The translations under genes were made by a program, and so were the position numbers. From contig JBCAMK010000006.1 in the NCBI GenBank assembly GCA_038503065.1, positions 2,108,001 to 2,172,000 on the forward strand: a stretch of 64,000 nucleotides of DNA, in the 5' to 3' direction. Shown here one piece after another: positions 11,386 through 22,734 of the stretch. Under the pieces are notes generated by a model. That model was not told the origin of the DNA and made no database searches. It saw nothing but the letters and a program-made list of their open reading frames with translations. The DNA is from Paragyromitra xinjiangensis (lineage: Eukaryota > Ascomycota > Pezizomycetes > Pezizales > Discinaceae). Positions within the stretch are counted from its first letter, which is position 1. Each line of letters starts with the position of its first letter.

Positions 11386-12192
11386 TCAATCATCGTCGCT
11401 CCCGTACGCCACTAAGCCCATCAGACCTCCGGCAGGTGGTATTGGTGGCTTCGGTTGCTCCTTTTTCTTCTCTTCTACCGGAGCCACTTTCTTCTCCGGC
11501 GATTGCACCTTCACTGCGGTAGCAATTTTCTCCTCCCTCTTTTCACCCGTTTTCGGTGTTGAGCTTGTCCTCCGGATCTTCACCCCGAACCCCGTCTTCC
11601 TTGTTTTCCCACCTTCATCTTTTTTCCTTCTCTTCCGCCCACCAGCTTCCCAGGTCCCGAATTCCGCCGTAGCCTCCGCTGCCTCAACCGGTGCATCACC
11701 ACGGTCAACCTCAGATTGGTGCTGTCGAAAAGCGTCGAGCTGTGCCTCCAATTCGTGTCTTCGTGCTTCCTCTGCTCGTCTCTCATTCGTCAAGATCGAA
11801 TCCTATCATGGTCAATAATTTTTGATCTTCTACTTAACTAGATTAACAGGCAGCGATACCAAGTACTCGACGTCATCCTCATCCAGCGGTTTAAATTGAT
11901 TCTTAAACTTTAGCTTCTCCTCGAACTCCTCCTGTTTCTTTGCTACCCTCACATAGACCCATTAGTCCATTTGACGTAGTTTCCATCCATTGCCTATAGC
12001 AATCACGATCATACCTTTGTTTGCTTGTAGAATCGCGAATAAGCTTCGCTCCTCCTCTTCCTCCTCTTCTTTTGGTTTCTTTGTTTCTTCGACAACAGCT
12101 TTGGCGGCAGCCCAGGCGTCAGTAGAGGAAGCTGGAGCACCGCTGTCCGAGTCGGAGATTGTGGTGCCGGCAGAGACGAAACCGGAGGACAT
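11386..12192 (-). CDS. FAM192A/NIP30-domain nuclear protein (Fyv6-like)
   Basis: Three exons on the minus strand, 12192-12015, 11942-11860 and 11802-11386, encode 225 residues. Introns are 72 and 57 bases with GTATGA/TAG and GTATCG/TAG. Across the junctions the protein reads ERSLFAILQANK, then AKKQEEFEEKLKFKNQ, then FKPLDEDDVEYLDSIL, the signature of the NIP30 N-terminal domain (PF10187; residues about 45-110). Members are small nuclear proteins: human FAM192A/PSME3IP1 binds the PA28-gamma proteasome activator, and yeast Fyv6, which shares the domain, is a second-step splicing factor. The C-terminal half is basic with an RKRRKK nuclear-localisation-like run, then Pro/Lys-rich, ending GLVAYGSDDD. 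A splicing role is inferred from the family. Confidence 0.88.
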
Positions 12193-14741
12193 GGTGAGGT
12201 GTGGGGGTGGTAGTGTGAATGGTGCTGTGATGAGACGTTGGGTTAAGGGTGATTAGTCAGGGGTAGCGATATGCGGGAAAAGCCGCAGAGCCGCACGTTT
12301 TGCGGTAGTCCAGCAACCTAGTGAACAAATTAGCTAACTACTCAATTATCCTTTAATGCTCATGCTGTTGGTTCTGGAGCATGGAAATCTTCTATTTGAA
12401 TGCTATTTTGGATTACGCTTGCCTGGTGGTTGCTCAGTATTTTTGTAATTTGGATCAAGCAATCTATCATAACCCTTTGGGTTCTCCACAGCCTTGGGAG
12501 GAGGTTCGGATGCATAGCGTACCAATCTCTATCAAATAAAAGAAATGGCTTCATCAACTGATTTATTGCCTCTACCAACATCCGCTATCCCGTAACTTAT
12601 AATAGCTCAACTGTAATCGGCCAATCCGCAATTCACGCGTAAGCTAGGTTTCCAACGGTATTCAGATTCTCTAGCGTTAGTTACTTTAGCCACGCTCTAA
12701 TTAATAAACAGCATCTCACTTAAAACCTGATCCCGAATCTCATTGGAAATACAACCCCTCGCAGTAATTCGAGGCGTAGATAGATGACGAGGTGACCACT
12801 GTCTCACTCATTGAACCTAGATGGGATGTTGATTGTTTTGTGACAGCAAAAGCCTCTTCAACTTGATGGGGTACCATAGACGTCAACTTTGTTCGACTTA
12901 ATAGGTAGCTGTTGCCCCTTCTTAGGTCTCTGTATCATATGAGTCTGATATTGTTTCAATCTTGACGAGATGAGCCTGAACGCGAGCTCTCTTGGTCGGT
13001 GGGCTCCTGGTACGCAGATGTCTCGATATATTGAGGCGGAAATAAATGATACTTCGCATGAGAGAAATTACCAATATTTTGCTAAAAGTTTGGAGTGTAT
13101 GGAACCCTAGGAGTAGCAATAACCATCCCTTAATCTGGTGATAATATGCCTCAGCTTCCGTCCCGGAGATGAATATGTTGCTGTATGTGTGGTTGGTGGC
13201 GCTAATGGTCTTGCAGCTTAGCATCCATAGATCTTATCTGTGCACCATAGAAGGTACGAAAGAGTACAGGTAGGACCAAATACCCTTTCTAGCACTATAA
13301 TGCCATCAGCCATGGTAGCCTAATGGCTACTGTGTCGCCTAGAGGGGCCGGGGGAGCGTAGGTTCGATTCCCTCCCAGGCGAGATAAATAGTTCTTGACG
13401 CACTAGGTTAAAGGTTCGCAGGAAAGCCTAATTGCGACCTTTTTTTAATTATTTTTTAATAAATTATTTAAACACAGGGTATCACTCGGTATTTAGCATT
13501 AACCATTTGTTGTAAAATATGAGATCGGAGGAGGCAAAAAGAACTCGACTAGTTGAGAGATGGCGCTCGTAATCAATCTGATAGGAGGTATTAGCCCAAG
13601 GGAAGATCATAATATATCACTCGATGCGGTTGTTTCCATCCTAGAGTCGTGGTGGGCTCTCTATTAAGCAGCTTTACCAACCAGTCGGGCAAGGTTTGAC
13701 ACTAAACATGCACTAGATATTAAACATACACGACGATTACTTACCACATAGTTTCAAGCGATGCCCCCAGTATCAAGAGGGATAAGGGGCTTTTAATTAG
13801 TGAAAAAGACCTTCAGCCTCCTCCTATAGCCAGCGGACACAGCAAGTACTACACAATATGCGACTATGCCAACTGCGTGCGTAGACTTTTATACGTACTG
13901 CGCAAATACTGAGAAGGTTGGCGATATTCTATTAGTCGAAACTGGGGCTCAAGAGTTTGGCCACCTTGGGAATGATGGGGAGCGGGGAGTAAATTGTAGA
14001 CATAAATTTTGAACTGGCCAACTCCAAGTGGTCAATAAAAAGAATTGCATTAGTATTCCCGAGAAAGTCGAGGCTTTTTGATATACTATTTAAGGGAAGA
14101 GATACAATAATTCTATAGTCACAATAGTGTGGATTTTCAATTCATGCGTTCGCTAGGCTATATTGAAAGTACATGTAAAGCCAATACCTAGAGAGATTTT
14201 TGCGAGGGGTGGTAGAGTGAAAAATACTACAGCTCGGTTTCGAAGTATAGAGGGTTTTGGTCTTCGATACGAGGCTTGTGTGCTTGAGTTAATATCTGGC
14301 GAGTGGTTTATAGAATTAGTGTATTTAGTCGAGGCGTTAGTGTGGGGTGCCTTTTATCTAGAATATATTGTGTTGTTATACTGGCGGTAGCAGTAGAAAG
14401 CATGATATGCAAAAGTTGCGAGGCCTCGAGGCAAAGGGCTAAATAGAATTGGTTTCAAATTTATATTCGCTAAATATTGAGGATCGTAATCTGATTTGAA
14501 TGGATGTGAGGCCGTGGTAGAATTGGGAGTCGGTTTGATAGTTCTATAAAATGGGGTCGGTTCCAGGTCTTGAAACCCCATTTTACAAGCAGTTTCCAAA
14601 TCAAAGGCCATAATCTCGCATCTAACCTCATAGTTAGATCTAAAGGCCGAGTACTTCAGGAAGTACTAGAATACACCACTAGCTGTTGTTGCTTATATTC
14701 GAATCTTATAAAAGCGATAAATCTTAAACAACTGATAAGAT
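12193..14741. other. Intergenic with a Pol III-type element
   Basis: The only structure I can support is the element at 13309-13447, listed separately. Open frames at 12360-12581, 12922-13224, 14163-14390 and 14354-14611 have no recognisable content. TACATGTA occurs at 14170-14177. Confidence 0.5.
13309..13447 (+). repeat. tRNA-related Pol III-type element (SINE-like or degenerate tRNA)
   Basis: TAGCCTAATGG at 13316-13326 fits the tRNA A-box consensus TRGYNNARNGG, and GGTTCGATTCC at 13361-13371 fits the B-box GGTTCGANTCC exactly, at tRNA-like spacing. A run of seven T at 13440-13446 would end Pol III transcription. The arms do not fold into a proper cloverleaf: the T stem has two mismatches and the acceptor ends do not pair. 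This argues for a tRNA-derived short retroelement or tRNA relic rather than a working tRNA gene. Only one copy lies in this window. Confidence 0.45.
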
Positions 14742-15628
14742 ATGGAGATGCGATCACAAACGCCTTTTCCTACGGGTGGGAAGTGGGTGCCGTGTGTATG
14801 GGGAAATTGTAAAGAGCAATTTAGAAATCCCAGGCATCTTTTTGTATGTACCTTCCTCCTACCTAGACGCCCGTTCATTTACTTTGCCGTACATGGTGGC
14901 AGTTTCGGTAGCGTTAGCTTACCTATTTTTGGTGCCAAAGCGCCATATTAGCGAGGATCACATAGGTAACAAGTGTGTTATGGCATGTGCCGTTGAGGGA
15001 TGTGGTTATACCTATCATCGGCTCCCCGGTGCCACGTATAACTTGATAAAACACATGAAAACACATGTCGAGTACAATGAATATCAGTGCAATGTTTGCG
15101 GTATATTTCACAGATATTCGGAGGGGAAGGCAAATTGCTGCAAGAACGACCCCGCCAAGGTAGGTATCTTATGTTAGTCCATATATTATGTTCAACGCTT
15201 TAAACTAACAATTTTTCAAGTTAGATGCTCACACGGCACGTATCGCTCTGCACATCCGACGCCTGGAGATTTTTCAAACTATGCTGGGTCAAGGCTTTGA
15301 GCTGCAAGGACAGTGCAAATTTGGTACGGCGTGTGATTTTAGCTCTCCGTATCCGCAAGTGTTTTTCGATCACCATTGGGACCATCGTGAAGATGATCAC
15401 GATGAACATGGCTGGAGTGCTTGCTACTTTGGTTGTGACATTGGCCTTCCTGACCGTGAGCCGACAAGATATATGTCGATGATACACACTTGGGAGCATG
15501 AACTGGAGAAGGTGAGTGAGCGTAGAAGCTGCCATGTGAGGCCTTTGCTTATAAACTTTTAGCATCCCGGGTGTTGGCCAGCAGATTTGCCGGAAGACCA
15601 AGACCTTGGGTCCGCGTCGAACGCTTGA
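14742..15628 (+). CDS. Multi-zinc-finger protein with atypical C2H2 fingers
   Basis: Four exons (14742-14843, 14941-15159, 15221-15511, 15563-15628), all phase 0, give 225 residues. Finger 1 has Cys18 and Cys23 in exon 1 and His36 and His41 in exon 2, forming C-x4-C-x12-H-x4-H only after splicing, which strongly supports that junction. Finger 2 is C-x4-C-x16-H-x3-H (CAVEGC ... HMKTH). A CNVCG ... CCKND segment, a CKFGTAC ... HHWDH segment and a CYFGC ... HTWEH segment look like three further degenerate zinc sites. The other introns have GTAGGT/CAAG and GTGAGT/TTAG signals. There is no activation or repression domain, and DNA or protein binding cannot be chosen from sequence. Family not recognised. 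Confidence 0.72.
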
Positions 15629-17247
15629 AGTTGTCAATGGCAGGATCGCAGGGGTACTAAGGTTGCGCTGAGGGATTTGGAGGGGACATGAGTATCCCTG
15701 TGCCCGGGGTGTTTGCTTATGACGATGTATTTTAAGGGAGCGAACACGATCGAGCTTGGGTCAAATTGACTGGACTAAGCTTGTTTTGTTGGACCTTACC
15801 AAAAGTTATGAAGCACTCTTTGATGCGGGTATCTGTCCGCTTGGTATGGTAGAGAAGAACTATTTCAGTCATTCAATCCTGCTATGGGAGCTCAAATGTA
15901 TTTAGAAATTTAGATATGATAGTAATACTCACTGGTATAGTAAACTTTCTAACTGCGTCAGGCGTTTCGTTTCACCAATTGTAAACTAAAAGCCAGTGTT
16001 TGTTCAACTACAGTCACCAATTGCTACATTTTATAGGATAATCTAAAGCTTCAGCAACATATGTTTTTGAACTTGTGACTTGTATCTGTGGTCTTCTGGT
16101 TAGATTTCCAGTATAAAAGTCTAAGATTAAAGATACCGAGAAGGGTATATTCCTGCAAATACTGTTTAAAGATCTTAATGTAACTTTTACGGACGATAAA
16201 GCTTGGCTAGAATTAGATCCTTGCAACGAGCTCCGTTGCATGGACAATGACTTCCTTCCGGATGGCAACTCTAGTAATTATGAGGGTTTGTTACTTTCTT
16301 GTCGAGCTTCATGTTATCAAGGGTTGCTGTGCTCGGTTGTTATTGAACGAGCACAGGGTATTTGTGGTTGAACTTATTTGCCCTCTCATGTTTGCACTTT
16401 TGGTGTACACCTACACATCTTGCTGTCATTTGTGATAAGTTCTTTAACTTTGATATCCTAGTCGTCACGGGCAGAAGAAAGATGATAGATAGAATAGAGG
16501 TTTTAGTTAGTCCTCATCCTCTGGAGAGCACGGTGAGAGAGAAGAGTGAAAGCATTGTATCGCGGCTTCATCCTGCCACCCAAAGGCTACCTGTCGTCTT
16601 AATGGTTAGGTCCACATCAGTTGCCCCTGGAGTTTGCCGGAGCTGATCTTCCTAGTTACTCCAATATATCTCTTGCAATCGCCACTTGTTTTCCGAGGAT
16701 ATACTATGGATGTATGCGTTATTTAGAAGACTGAATATATTTGGGCACGATATGCGTACTAATCAGAACAGTCTATATCACACCCTTATTGTTCCGTTCT
16801 GCCCTGCCCCTGCATTATATACAGCAAATGCTTGAATATCGTTGCTGTGGATCCGAAATATCTATTTGAAAAATTAGACGTTTGTGGATCCCCCAGGCCA
16901 CTTCGGGGTGGTCGAAGCAAACTGACTCGAGTAGAAGCTTCACAGTATCGGCCTTGGTCAGGCTTATCGATATCGAGTGAGGTTATCTATTCACAGAGTA
17001 GTTATTCTCGGGAATTCTTATGTCATCTCTCTCGATATAAGTATACTTATCAATTTTGGAGCAAATGCTGCTCCACTGCAAGTAAATGGTGTTTCGGTCG
17101 GTGCCAGGCGTCACCCCGCTGATTGGGAAAGACTAGACTTTGTTGACTTTTTTCTGTATGATCAGACCATGTTTAGTAGAGAAAATTTTGGCCGTTTAAC
17201 TCCTATTTATTGGATATCGGCTCTGAGGATAGGAATCAAAAATTCGC
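15629..17247. other. Intergenic, nothing recognised
   Basis: Convergent 3' flanks. Short frames at 16014-16268, 16362-16646, 16832-17122 and 16977-17267 overlap in several frames and have no domain or codon bias. No repeats found. Confidence 0.45.
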
Positions 17248-18255
17248 CTAGACATCTGCTTTGGTAATAAACGTTGAATAGGTGTTACACGGATGTCTAG
17301 CCTCAACATCCACTTTGATGGTTGCTACGCTTTGAAATGTATTGTTCATCACCACCTCCCACATCCCACTACCGTTCTCCGCAGATCTGAGTACCCTCAG
17401 TCGTTCCCCGTCACTTTCCACATATATACCTGTAATATTTTTCTCCAGCAGCATCTCGTAGCGGATTTGTAGCATTACCAGGAAGATCTCAAGCGAAGGA
17501 GGGTATGCGGATTTGAAGAATATGACAGATGGATCGGCGCTGGTGAAGTTGACATGGGGACTGAAAATAATATCTAGCCCAGAAGATACCGAGCCTAATG
17601 GCATGGCAGCGGTAGCGGGGAGAATTTTGGTGTCGTTATCGCTCTTAGGAGTCTGTGTATCTTCATTCGTATCTAATGGTCTGACCATCCGATCGGAATT
17701 ATCGTCATTCAAGTTTGGCCTCTGGATGGTTTCTGCAATGTGGATATGCTGCTTCTCAGTTACATCGAAGGTGCTCGAAGTACTCTTTGAAGCACGAGGA
17801 GTAACTGTGGTGGATCTCGTTGCAGGGCGGTTTCTCGGCTCTTGCTTTTCCTCAGGACTGAAAACTCGCGGTATCCGTTTTCCTACGTTTGTTGAAGTAG
17901 ATGAAAGGCTACCCTGAGTAGACAGTGGCTTGGGATAGGGACTCCCTGGCCCTAGCGTCGTCAGTTGTGGGATCGACACTCCCTGAAGTATAGCGTTAGT
18001 ACGGATAGTGTCCATTGGACTGTATCTAAGGGTTCGAATTACGAATTCCGTACACACCTTGCTTCGTGCTGCAGTTCTGCGTCCGCGGTTACGGCAGTTG
18101 ATGCAAGTATTGAATCGACTGCCTGCAAATTTGCCAAACCGATAGCCAAACCACTCCATCGTAAGAACGTATCGGCAGCCTGTACAGATGTATTCACCAT
18201 CCAGCAGCACTACCTCATTACCATCCATATCCAGATTAGGGGCGTTATAGGCCAT
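17248..18255 (-). CDS. CxxC-containing protein of unknown function
   Basis: Uninterrupted 335-residue frame from an ATG at 18255. Residues about 24-52 hold CTGC and CINC separated by 24 residues that include WFGYRFGKFAG and are followed by a basic run (RNRGRRTAARSK), a plausible zinc ribbon with an adjoining nucleic-acid-binding or nuclear-targeting patch. Residues 100-225 are low-complexity Ser/Thr/Pro-rich. The last 90 residues look folded (IFLVMLQIRYEMLLEK, GIYVESDGERLRVLRS, MWEVVMNN). A transcription-associated or chromatin protein is possible but not shown. I cannot exclude a short intron in the middle linker. Two TACATGTA sites (18609, 18755) lie upstream of its start. Confidence 0.65.
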   Translation of the reverse strand: MAYNAPNLDMDGNEVVLLDGEYICTGCRYVLTMEWFGYRFGKFAGSRFNTCINCRNRGRRTAARSKVCTEFVIRTLRYSPMDTIRTNAILQGVSIPQLTTLGPGSPYPKPLSTQGSLSSTSTNVGKRIPRVFSPEEKQEPRNRPATRSTTVTPRASKSTSSTFDVTEKQHIHIAETIQRPNLNDDNSDRMVRPLDTNEDTQTPKSDNDTKILPATAAMPLGSVSSGLDIIFSPHVNFTSADPSVIFFKSAYPPSLEIFLVMLQIRYEMLLEKNITGIYVESDGERLRVLRSAENGSGMWEVVMNNTFQSVATIKVDVEARHPCNTYSTFITKADV

Positions 18256-19932
18256 TTCAATCGTGTAGGACGATCCTTCGTGATGCTGTTATAGTAATGT
18301 CAGTTTTCTCCTACAGTAATGCACATGGGAGAAAATAGGTGATTGGATTGTATTTGGTGGAACATACAGGTAACGGGGGTTGTGGGTGGAGAGTTGATGA
18401 ACAGTGGATGAGGGAACGAGGAATGGGAATGTCATTCTTTTTGATTCTTGGCACTCCCTAAGCTTCCATTGACGGAGTGGGTACAACCACCCCCACTAGC
18501 ACACTAAGGCACAAAGGAATGGCCCATCAATAGCAAAGGGAGGCTAAAACCTATAAAGCCCCTCCATGCTAGAGAATCTGAAATTGGGCAGATTTATTTT
18601 CATGATATTACATGTAATTAGACCAACACCTACGTTATAGCTTCCTGATGTAATTCTCTGACGGATACAGACCAGCCGATATTCTCGTGCCAGGTAACTG
18701 TACCTAACTGCTCTTATGATCTATCTGAGCTGAGGTCGCAAGCCAAGGAATATATACATGTATCCTCGTCTAACTGGATGAACATGATCACCGAGTGGTC
18801 TCTACATAGCTGTGAATATTCGATAGTATTGAAATAAGTGGAGAGCGCGGAGACAATCACCGTGTTATGCATAATCAGCAGGATGTGCAATACCGAAATT
18901 TGAGGCCTCATGGCACCCCGACATCTGACTAGTTTGTATTGCCCAGGCTGTGTATACATCCAACTTTTCTTTTTGTACGTGCTATTATTGGCATGGATGG
19001 GGTTTATGGGCCGGGTCATCCAGGATATTAAGTTATTTATGGTGGCGGTAGCTACCTAGTCAATTTAGGGATGGATATGTTGCACGCATAGCAGAACAGG
19101 AAGGGGGGGCTAGAGGTGGCGTCAAATGAACCATAGACTCTAAGGTTTCGCCAGGTACTATGGCATAATAGTCTAGGTGCCTGGCTCCAAATCGAGAAAC
19201 CCCACGTTCAAATCCCCACCACGCCGCGAAACGACAAGGACGTAGTCACTGCAGTATGGGCATATCAGAGTTTCAATGCAGATGGCGAACCTTTTGCTCC
19301 TGTGTCACTAACTTAGTCGTGATGCGAGAATCCATGAATAGAAGTAATTTCATCGCCTCCCAAAGGTGGATATAGGGTAGCAGATTGATCTCAGCTATTT
19401 GCGCATCCCTTTGTTCCAATTCAAATTATCTCTAGGAGTGCGAAATAATGCTTTCATAACTGAATAGCCTCTTGGACCCCTTCTCGTTGCCGCCCTGAAT
19501 TTAACTACCCCCCTATACACATCAAGGGGATCTACAATTCTACAAGATGTTAACACTAACTCCGCGTTACTGGATTTCTTGCATGCGCTTGGACCGGGAC
19601 TAAGTAATATCAGATCTTTGTCTGGTTTGTGCGGTGTTATAAAGCCGTTGACAATACTGAATTTTGCCTAATTGAGTAGAGAATGCGTAAGGACGATGAG
19701 ACATTCAAGCTTCAAGGCTGAGGTTTCATCCCATTAACGATGGCGAGCTAACATTCAATTTTTTGAAGCAAGTTATAAAAAACCGAAAGGAAAACAAAAA
19801 CAAGAGTCTCAAATTTGCCGGCTATTCAAAGCAAAATAACTCTACTTCGTCCCACCATTTCTAATTACCGCCTCTTCACAGCCAATAAACGGCTCCTACT
19901 TCTAGAGCGCTTTCCAGGTTTCTCAGGCAGTC
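18256..19932. other. Intergenic with a SINE-like repeat copy
   Basis: Contains the promoter side of the 18255 gene, TACATGTA at 18609-18616 and 18755-18762, and the repeat copy at 19121-19295. No supported coding frame. Confidence 0.5.
19121..19295 (+). repeat. tRNA-like dispersed repeat, copy 1
   Basis: About 175 bases that recur at 60744-60919. The core (from CCAGGTACTATGG to the closing CTTTT) differs from the other copy at only two of about 145 bases. TGGCATAATAG at 19161-19171 matches the Pol III A box except for one base, and CGTTCAAATCC at 19205-19215 matches the B box except for the first G. The head resembles a Leu/Ser-type tRNA (GGC...GTCTAGGTGCC) but the T stem is not paired, so it is not a working tRNA. 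It ends in CTTTT. A tRNA-derived SINE family is the best reading. Confidence 0.7.
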
Positions 19933-21190
19933 TCACTCCAATACAAGAGCTGCGTCAGCGGGTCGTGAAGTATGGGTGTGCCCTACTTGGCTGCTCAGCT
20001 CCTGCTGTATTTCTACTTGATCTTTTGTCCTTGCAGATGGGCTGAGATCGAAGAAGAAAGATAAGAGGTAGAAGGTATAAATGTAGGCAATTGCTGGGGC
20101 AAGAAATTTGTCAGCCGAGATTAACTTCCTAGTTAGAGTAAATATAGATGCTTTACCCCATTCTGTGATTGATGCTGCTATATACCACTTCCCAAGCATA
20201 GCGCCAACAAAGAATATTGATCTTTCGCGAAATCAGTAGCGCCTTGTCAGGATCATTCAGGCGGTGGGATCCTTGATACTTACAACGCAATTTCCAAAGA
20301 TACAAGGATAAGTTTCGTAAGATAAATGACTCTTAAAATCTCGAAGTCGACGAAAGCTTTTCCTAGGTAGCTATACTCATAGATAGTAGATGCAGCCGAC
20401 AGAATAATGCCTTCCGGAAAGTTTAGTTTTCGACCTTGAGACCGCACGAAGGTATACAGGAAACATACCACCCATGAAGATGAGTAAACAGAAAAAGTGG
20501 AGGTCGTGACGACGAGCTGTATCAAATATGGCTAACGCCACTAGGCCTGATGAACCAGTAATCCCGGATATAATAGATATCTTGTCATACATCTTTTCGG
20601 TGTCCCCTATGATTTCATGATTGTGACCTATTGTACACCATGAATATCAAGTCACTGTCACAGAACCACTCAAAGCGTATGAACACAGGTTTGGTTGTTA
20701 TGGAAACGGACGTACTTACGAACACAAAGCAGAGAGGCAGAGAACGACACCGCTGTAGTGGCACATCCAGCAACGAAAAATGGCTTAAGGATGTTTGCAC
20801 CTAGCTCATGGTTTAGTATATCGGAACTTCATCGCGACCGGGACTTTGGTGTAAACTTACCAATGTCTGAGATGTACGCGACACGGTGATTACAGCTCAT
20901 ACTGGAGTAGCGAGGCTGACGTTGAGCAAGCCAGATAAGCATCATGGACCAGAGCATTGCTGATGAGAAGAAAACAGTCAGGTCAATCCATACGTATGAT
21001 CGGGCAGCGAGAATAACATGGGGATTCGAAGATTCTCAAACATACAGAACCAGACGGCCGCACCGACAAGGGGGAAAATCCAGTATGGGAAATTCTTGTA
21101 GGATTTTGTTGCAGATGATTTCGGGAGGCGTTTCTCAGAGGTAGAGCCGTATGGATGGCTATCTGTGCGGTGACTCGGTTCTGATGGCAT
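19933..21190 (-). CDS. Frag1/DRAM/Sfk1-family membrane protein
   Basis: Seven exons on the minus strand: 21190-21046, 20959-20861, 20800-20720, 20627-20469, 20410-20284, 20221-20157 and 20093-19933, making 278 residues. All donors are GTAAGT or GTATGT except GTAAAG in the last intron, and phases agree throughout. The product shows the family features in order: first membrane helix YWIFPLVGAAVWF, loop ending HRVAYISDIGANILKPFF, helices around GITGSSGLVALAIFDT and HDLHFFCLLIFM, FEILRVIYLTKLILVSLEIAL, and final helix ITEWAIAYIYTFYLLSFFFDL created by the last splice (PF10277). Yeast Sfk1 helps keep phosphatidylinositol 4-kinase Stt4 and lipid asymmetry at the plasma membrane; animal DRAM acts in autophagy. 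A plasma-membrane role is inferred. Confidence 0.9.
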
Positions 21191-22264
21191 CGTGGAGAGA
21201 ATGAATGTCCAAGAGTTTTGAACCACTTTTTTGCTACGATCTCGTAGCCGAACGATGAAGGTAGATGTCACCGTCAATAATGATTTTTCTAGGAGCTGCA
21301 TATGTCGAGAAACAAAAGTGCAGGATCTCGGGGTATATTGGCAAAGTATAAGCCATGAAGGGGTGACAGGCCAAGTCAAGTCGGATATGCATCTCGTGCC
21401 GTGGATCAATCAGCTGCTCCTAGGTAGCCTGCTTGTTGTGCAAATTAGTTTAGAAAAAGCTCTCTAAGCTCTCCAGGTGAATACTTCAGTACCGTATTAA
21501 CTCGAGAGAGTGGAATTGCCTATAGAGGTAAGGCTCTAACAAATTTCTGCTCAGCTTTGACCTCCTTAGCTGGCGCCTTACCCGTCGAGGCAATCCCAAC
21601 GTCTTAGCGTCAAGTCCACTCTCTCAAGTTTATACGGTATCGGTTGAGAATTCTGAAGAATAAGATACCCCAAATCACCTCAATTTAACTCAATGTTCCG
21701 GTGGGTGCTGCGCTCAGCCTTCGATACAGAAGTACCATCCTAGCCGGTGCATCCCTCTTTTGGTATTAGTTGCATCAAGGATTTCCTTACTTCCAATCAG
21801 GGCCTTGTGTAACATCATTCATGTATATAGGAGGGGTCGACCCCTGGATTCCTCTTTCCTCTGCCATCATATTTTCTCTTCATCGCAACACGGAGGAACA
21901 ACGTTATCTTCTATGAATGTTTCAAAATGCTTTTATACTACACATCACGTCTTTGCTCTCCCGCCAGATCTTGGGTTCTGATGTCTCGTACACCGCGGGG
22001 TACGCCGGGCTTTTTGCGTTGGGAACTGAATACCTGTTGTAAAAGCTCTTGCCAGTCTCGCACTGCCATTCGTTCGCGCTAAATAGGGAGTCTGGTCGAT
22101 TACAGAGACGGGCCGTCGACACTCAAATAGAGCATATTGATCACGTGACAAGTTGGTTGCGAGACAAAGCTCTTGCCACAAAAAATATACCGTGTTTTTC
22201 GTGGCAGATAGATATCTTCCTCCGGTCATGAAACGGTTCGATACTCGCAGATGATCATTTTGCT

Positions 22265-22319
22265 TAGTCTCGTGCCCATCCCATACTGCGCAGCCATAGG
22301 CAGTAGGGGATGGGAACGA
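22265..22319. repeat. 55-base hairpin repeat, copy 1
   Basis: Nearly identical in its outer parts to 44541-44595. The ends form an inverted repeat: CGTGCCCATCCC... on the left and ...GGGGATGGGAACG on the right, with CATACTG/CAGTA extending the stem and AGCCATAGG in the loop. No coding content. A minimal inverted-repeat element or a structured RNA motif are both possible. Confidence 0.6.
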
Positions 22320-22386
22320 TCCTACATTTTGCTTCTTACGTGTTTTACTCCCATTTGATTTGTTTACAAAGTAATCTGCTAGATAG

Positions 22387-22734
22387 GGCGGACTCTCGAT
22401 ACCTATTCACGAAGCGCTTCCAACAGGACCCATCGCTAATGCGCTTCCTGTTAAGCCAGCCGCAGAAAGATCACTGGAATTAGAAATCACTCATATCATT
22501 CCACTCAGTTCTCGTAGGAAGGCTCTGTTACTGAGCCTCATAACATTATTTTCTGAAGGTTCTATCGACTATGATTGGTTTACTGGAGACGCGATGAATC
22601 TTCTCCCACTGTCCTCATTCCACTTGGAAAAAATCGCAAAAGACGACTTTGACTGGTATTCTTGGGGTATCAAGGCAACATACCGTGATGGGACAGTAAA
22701 GGGTTGCCGAATTGGGCTTGCGAGTTTTCTTTGA
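22387..22734 (+). pseudogene. Start-less coding-like frame, possible exon relic
   Basis: An open frame of 115 codons without a start codon, beginning directly after a plausible acceptor (CTAGATAG) and ending in TGA at 22732. Its composition is protein-like (DYDWFTGDAMNLL, DDFDWYSWGIKATYRDG). No partner exon was found on either side, so it may be a remnant of a lost gene or the last exon of one I could not assemble. Family unknown. Confidence 0.3.

Noticed and set aside
11375..11818. 147-codon plus-strand frame
   Set aside because: It is the antisense shadow of the FAM192A-type exon; the Ser/Phe-rich composition reflects the Lys/Glu codons on the other strand.
19161..19225. Functional tRNA-Leu or tRNA-Ser gene
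   Set aside because: The T-loop motif is present, but CCCAC before and CCCCA after it cannot pair, and the same sequence recurs inside a larger repeat.
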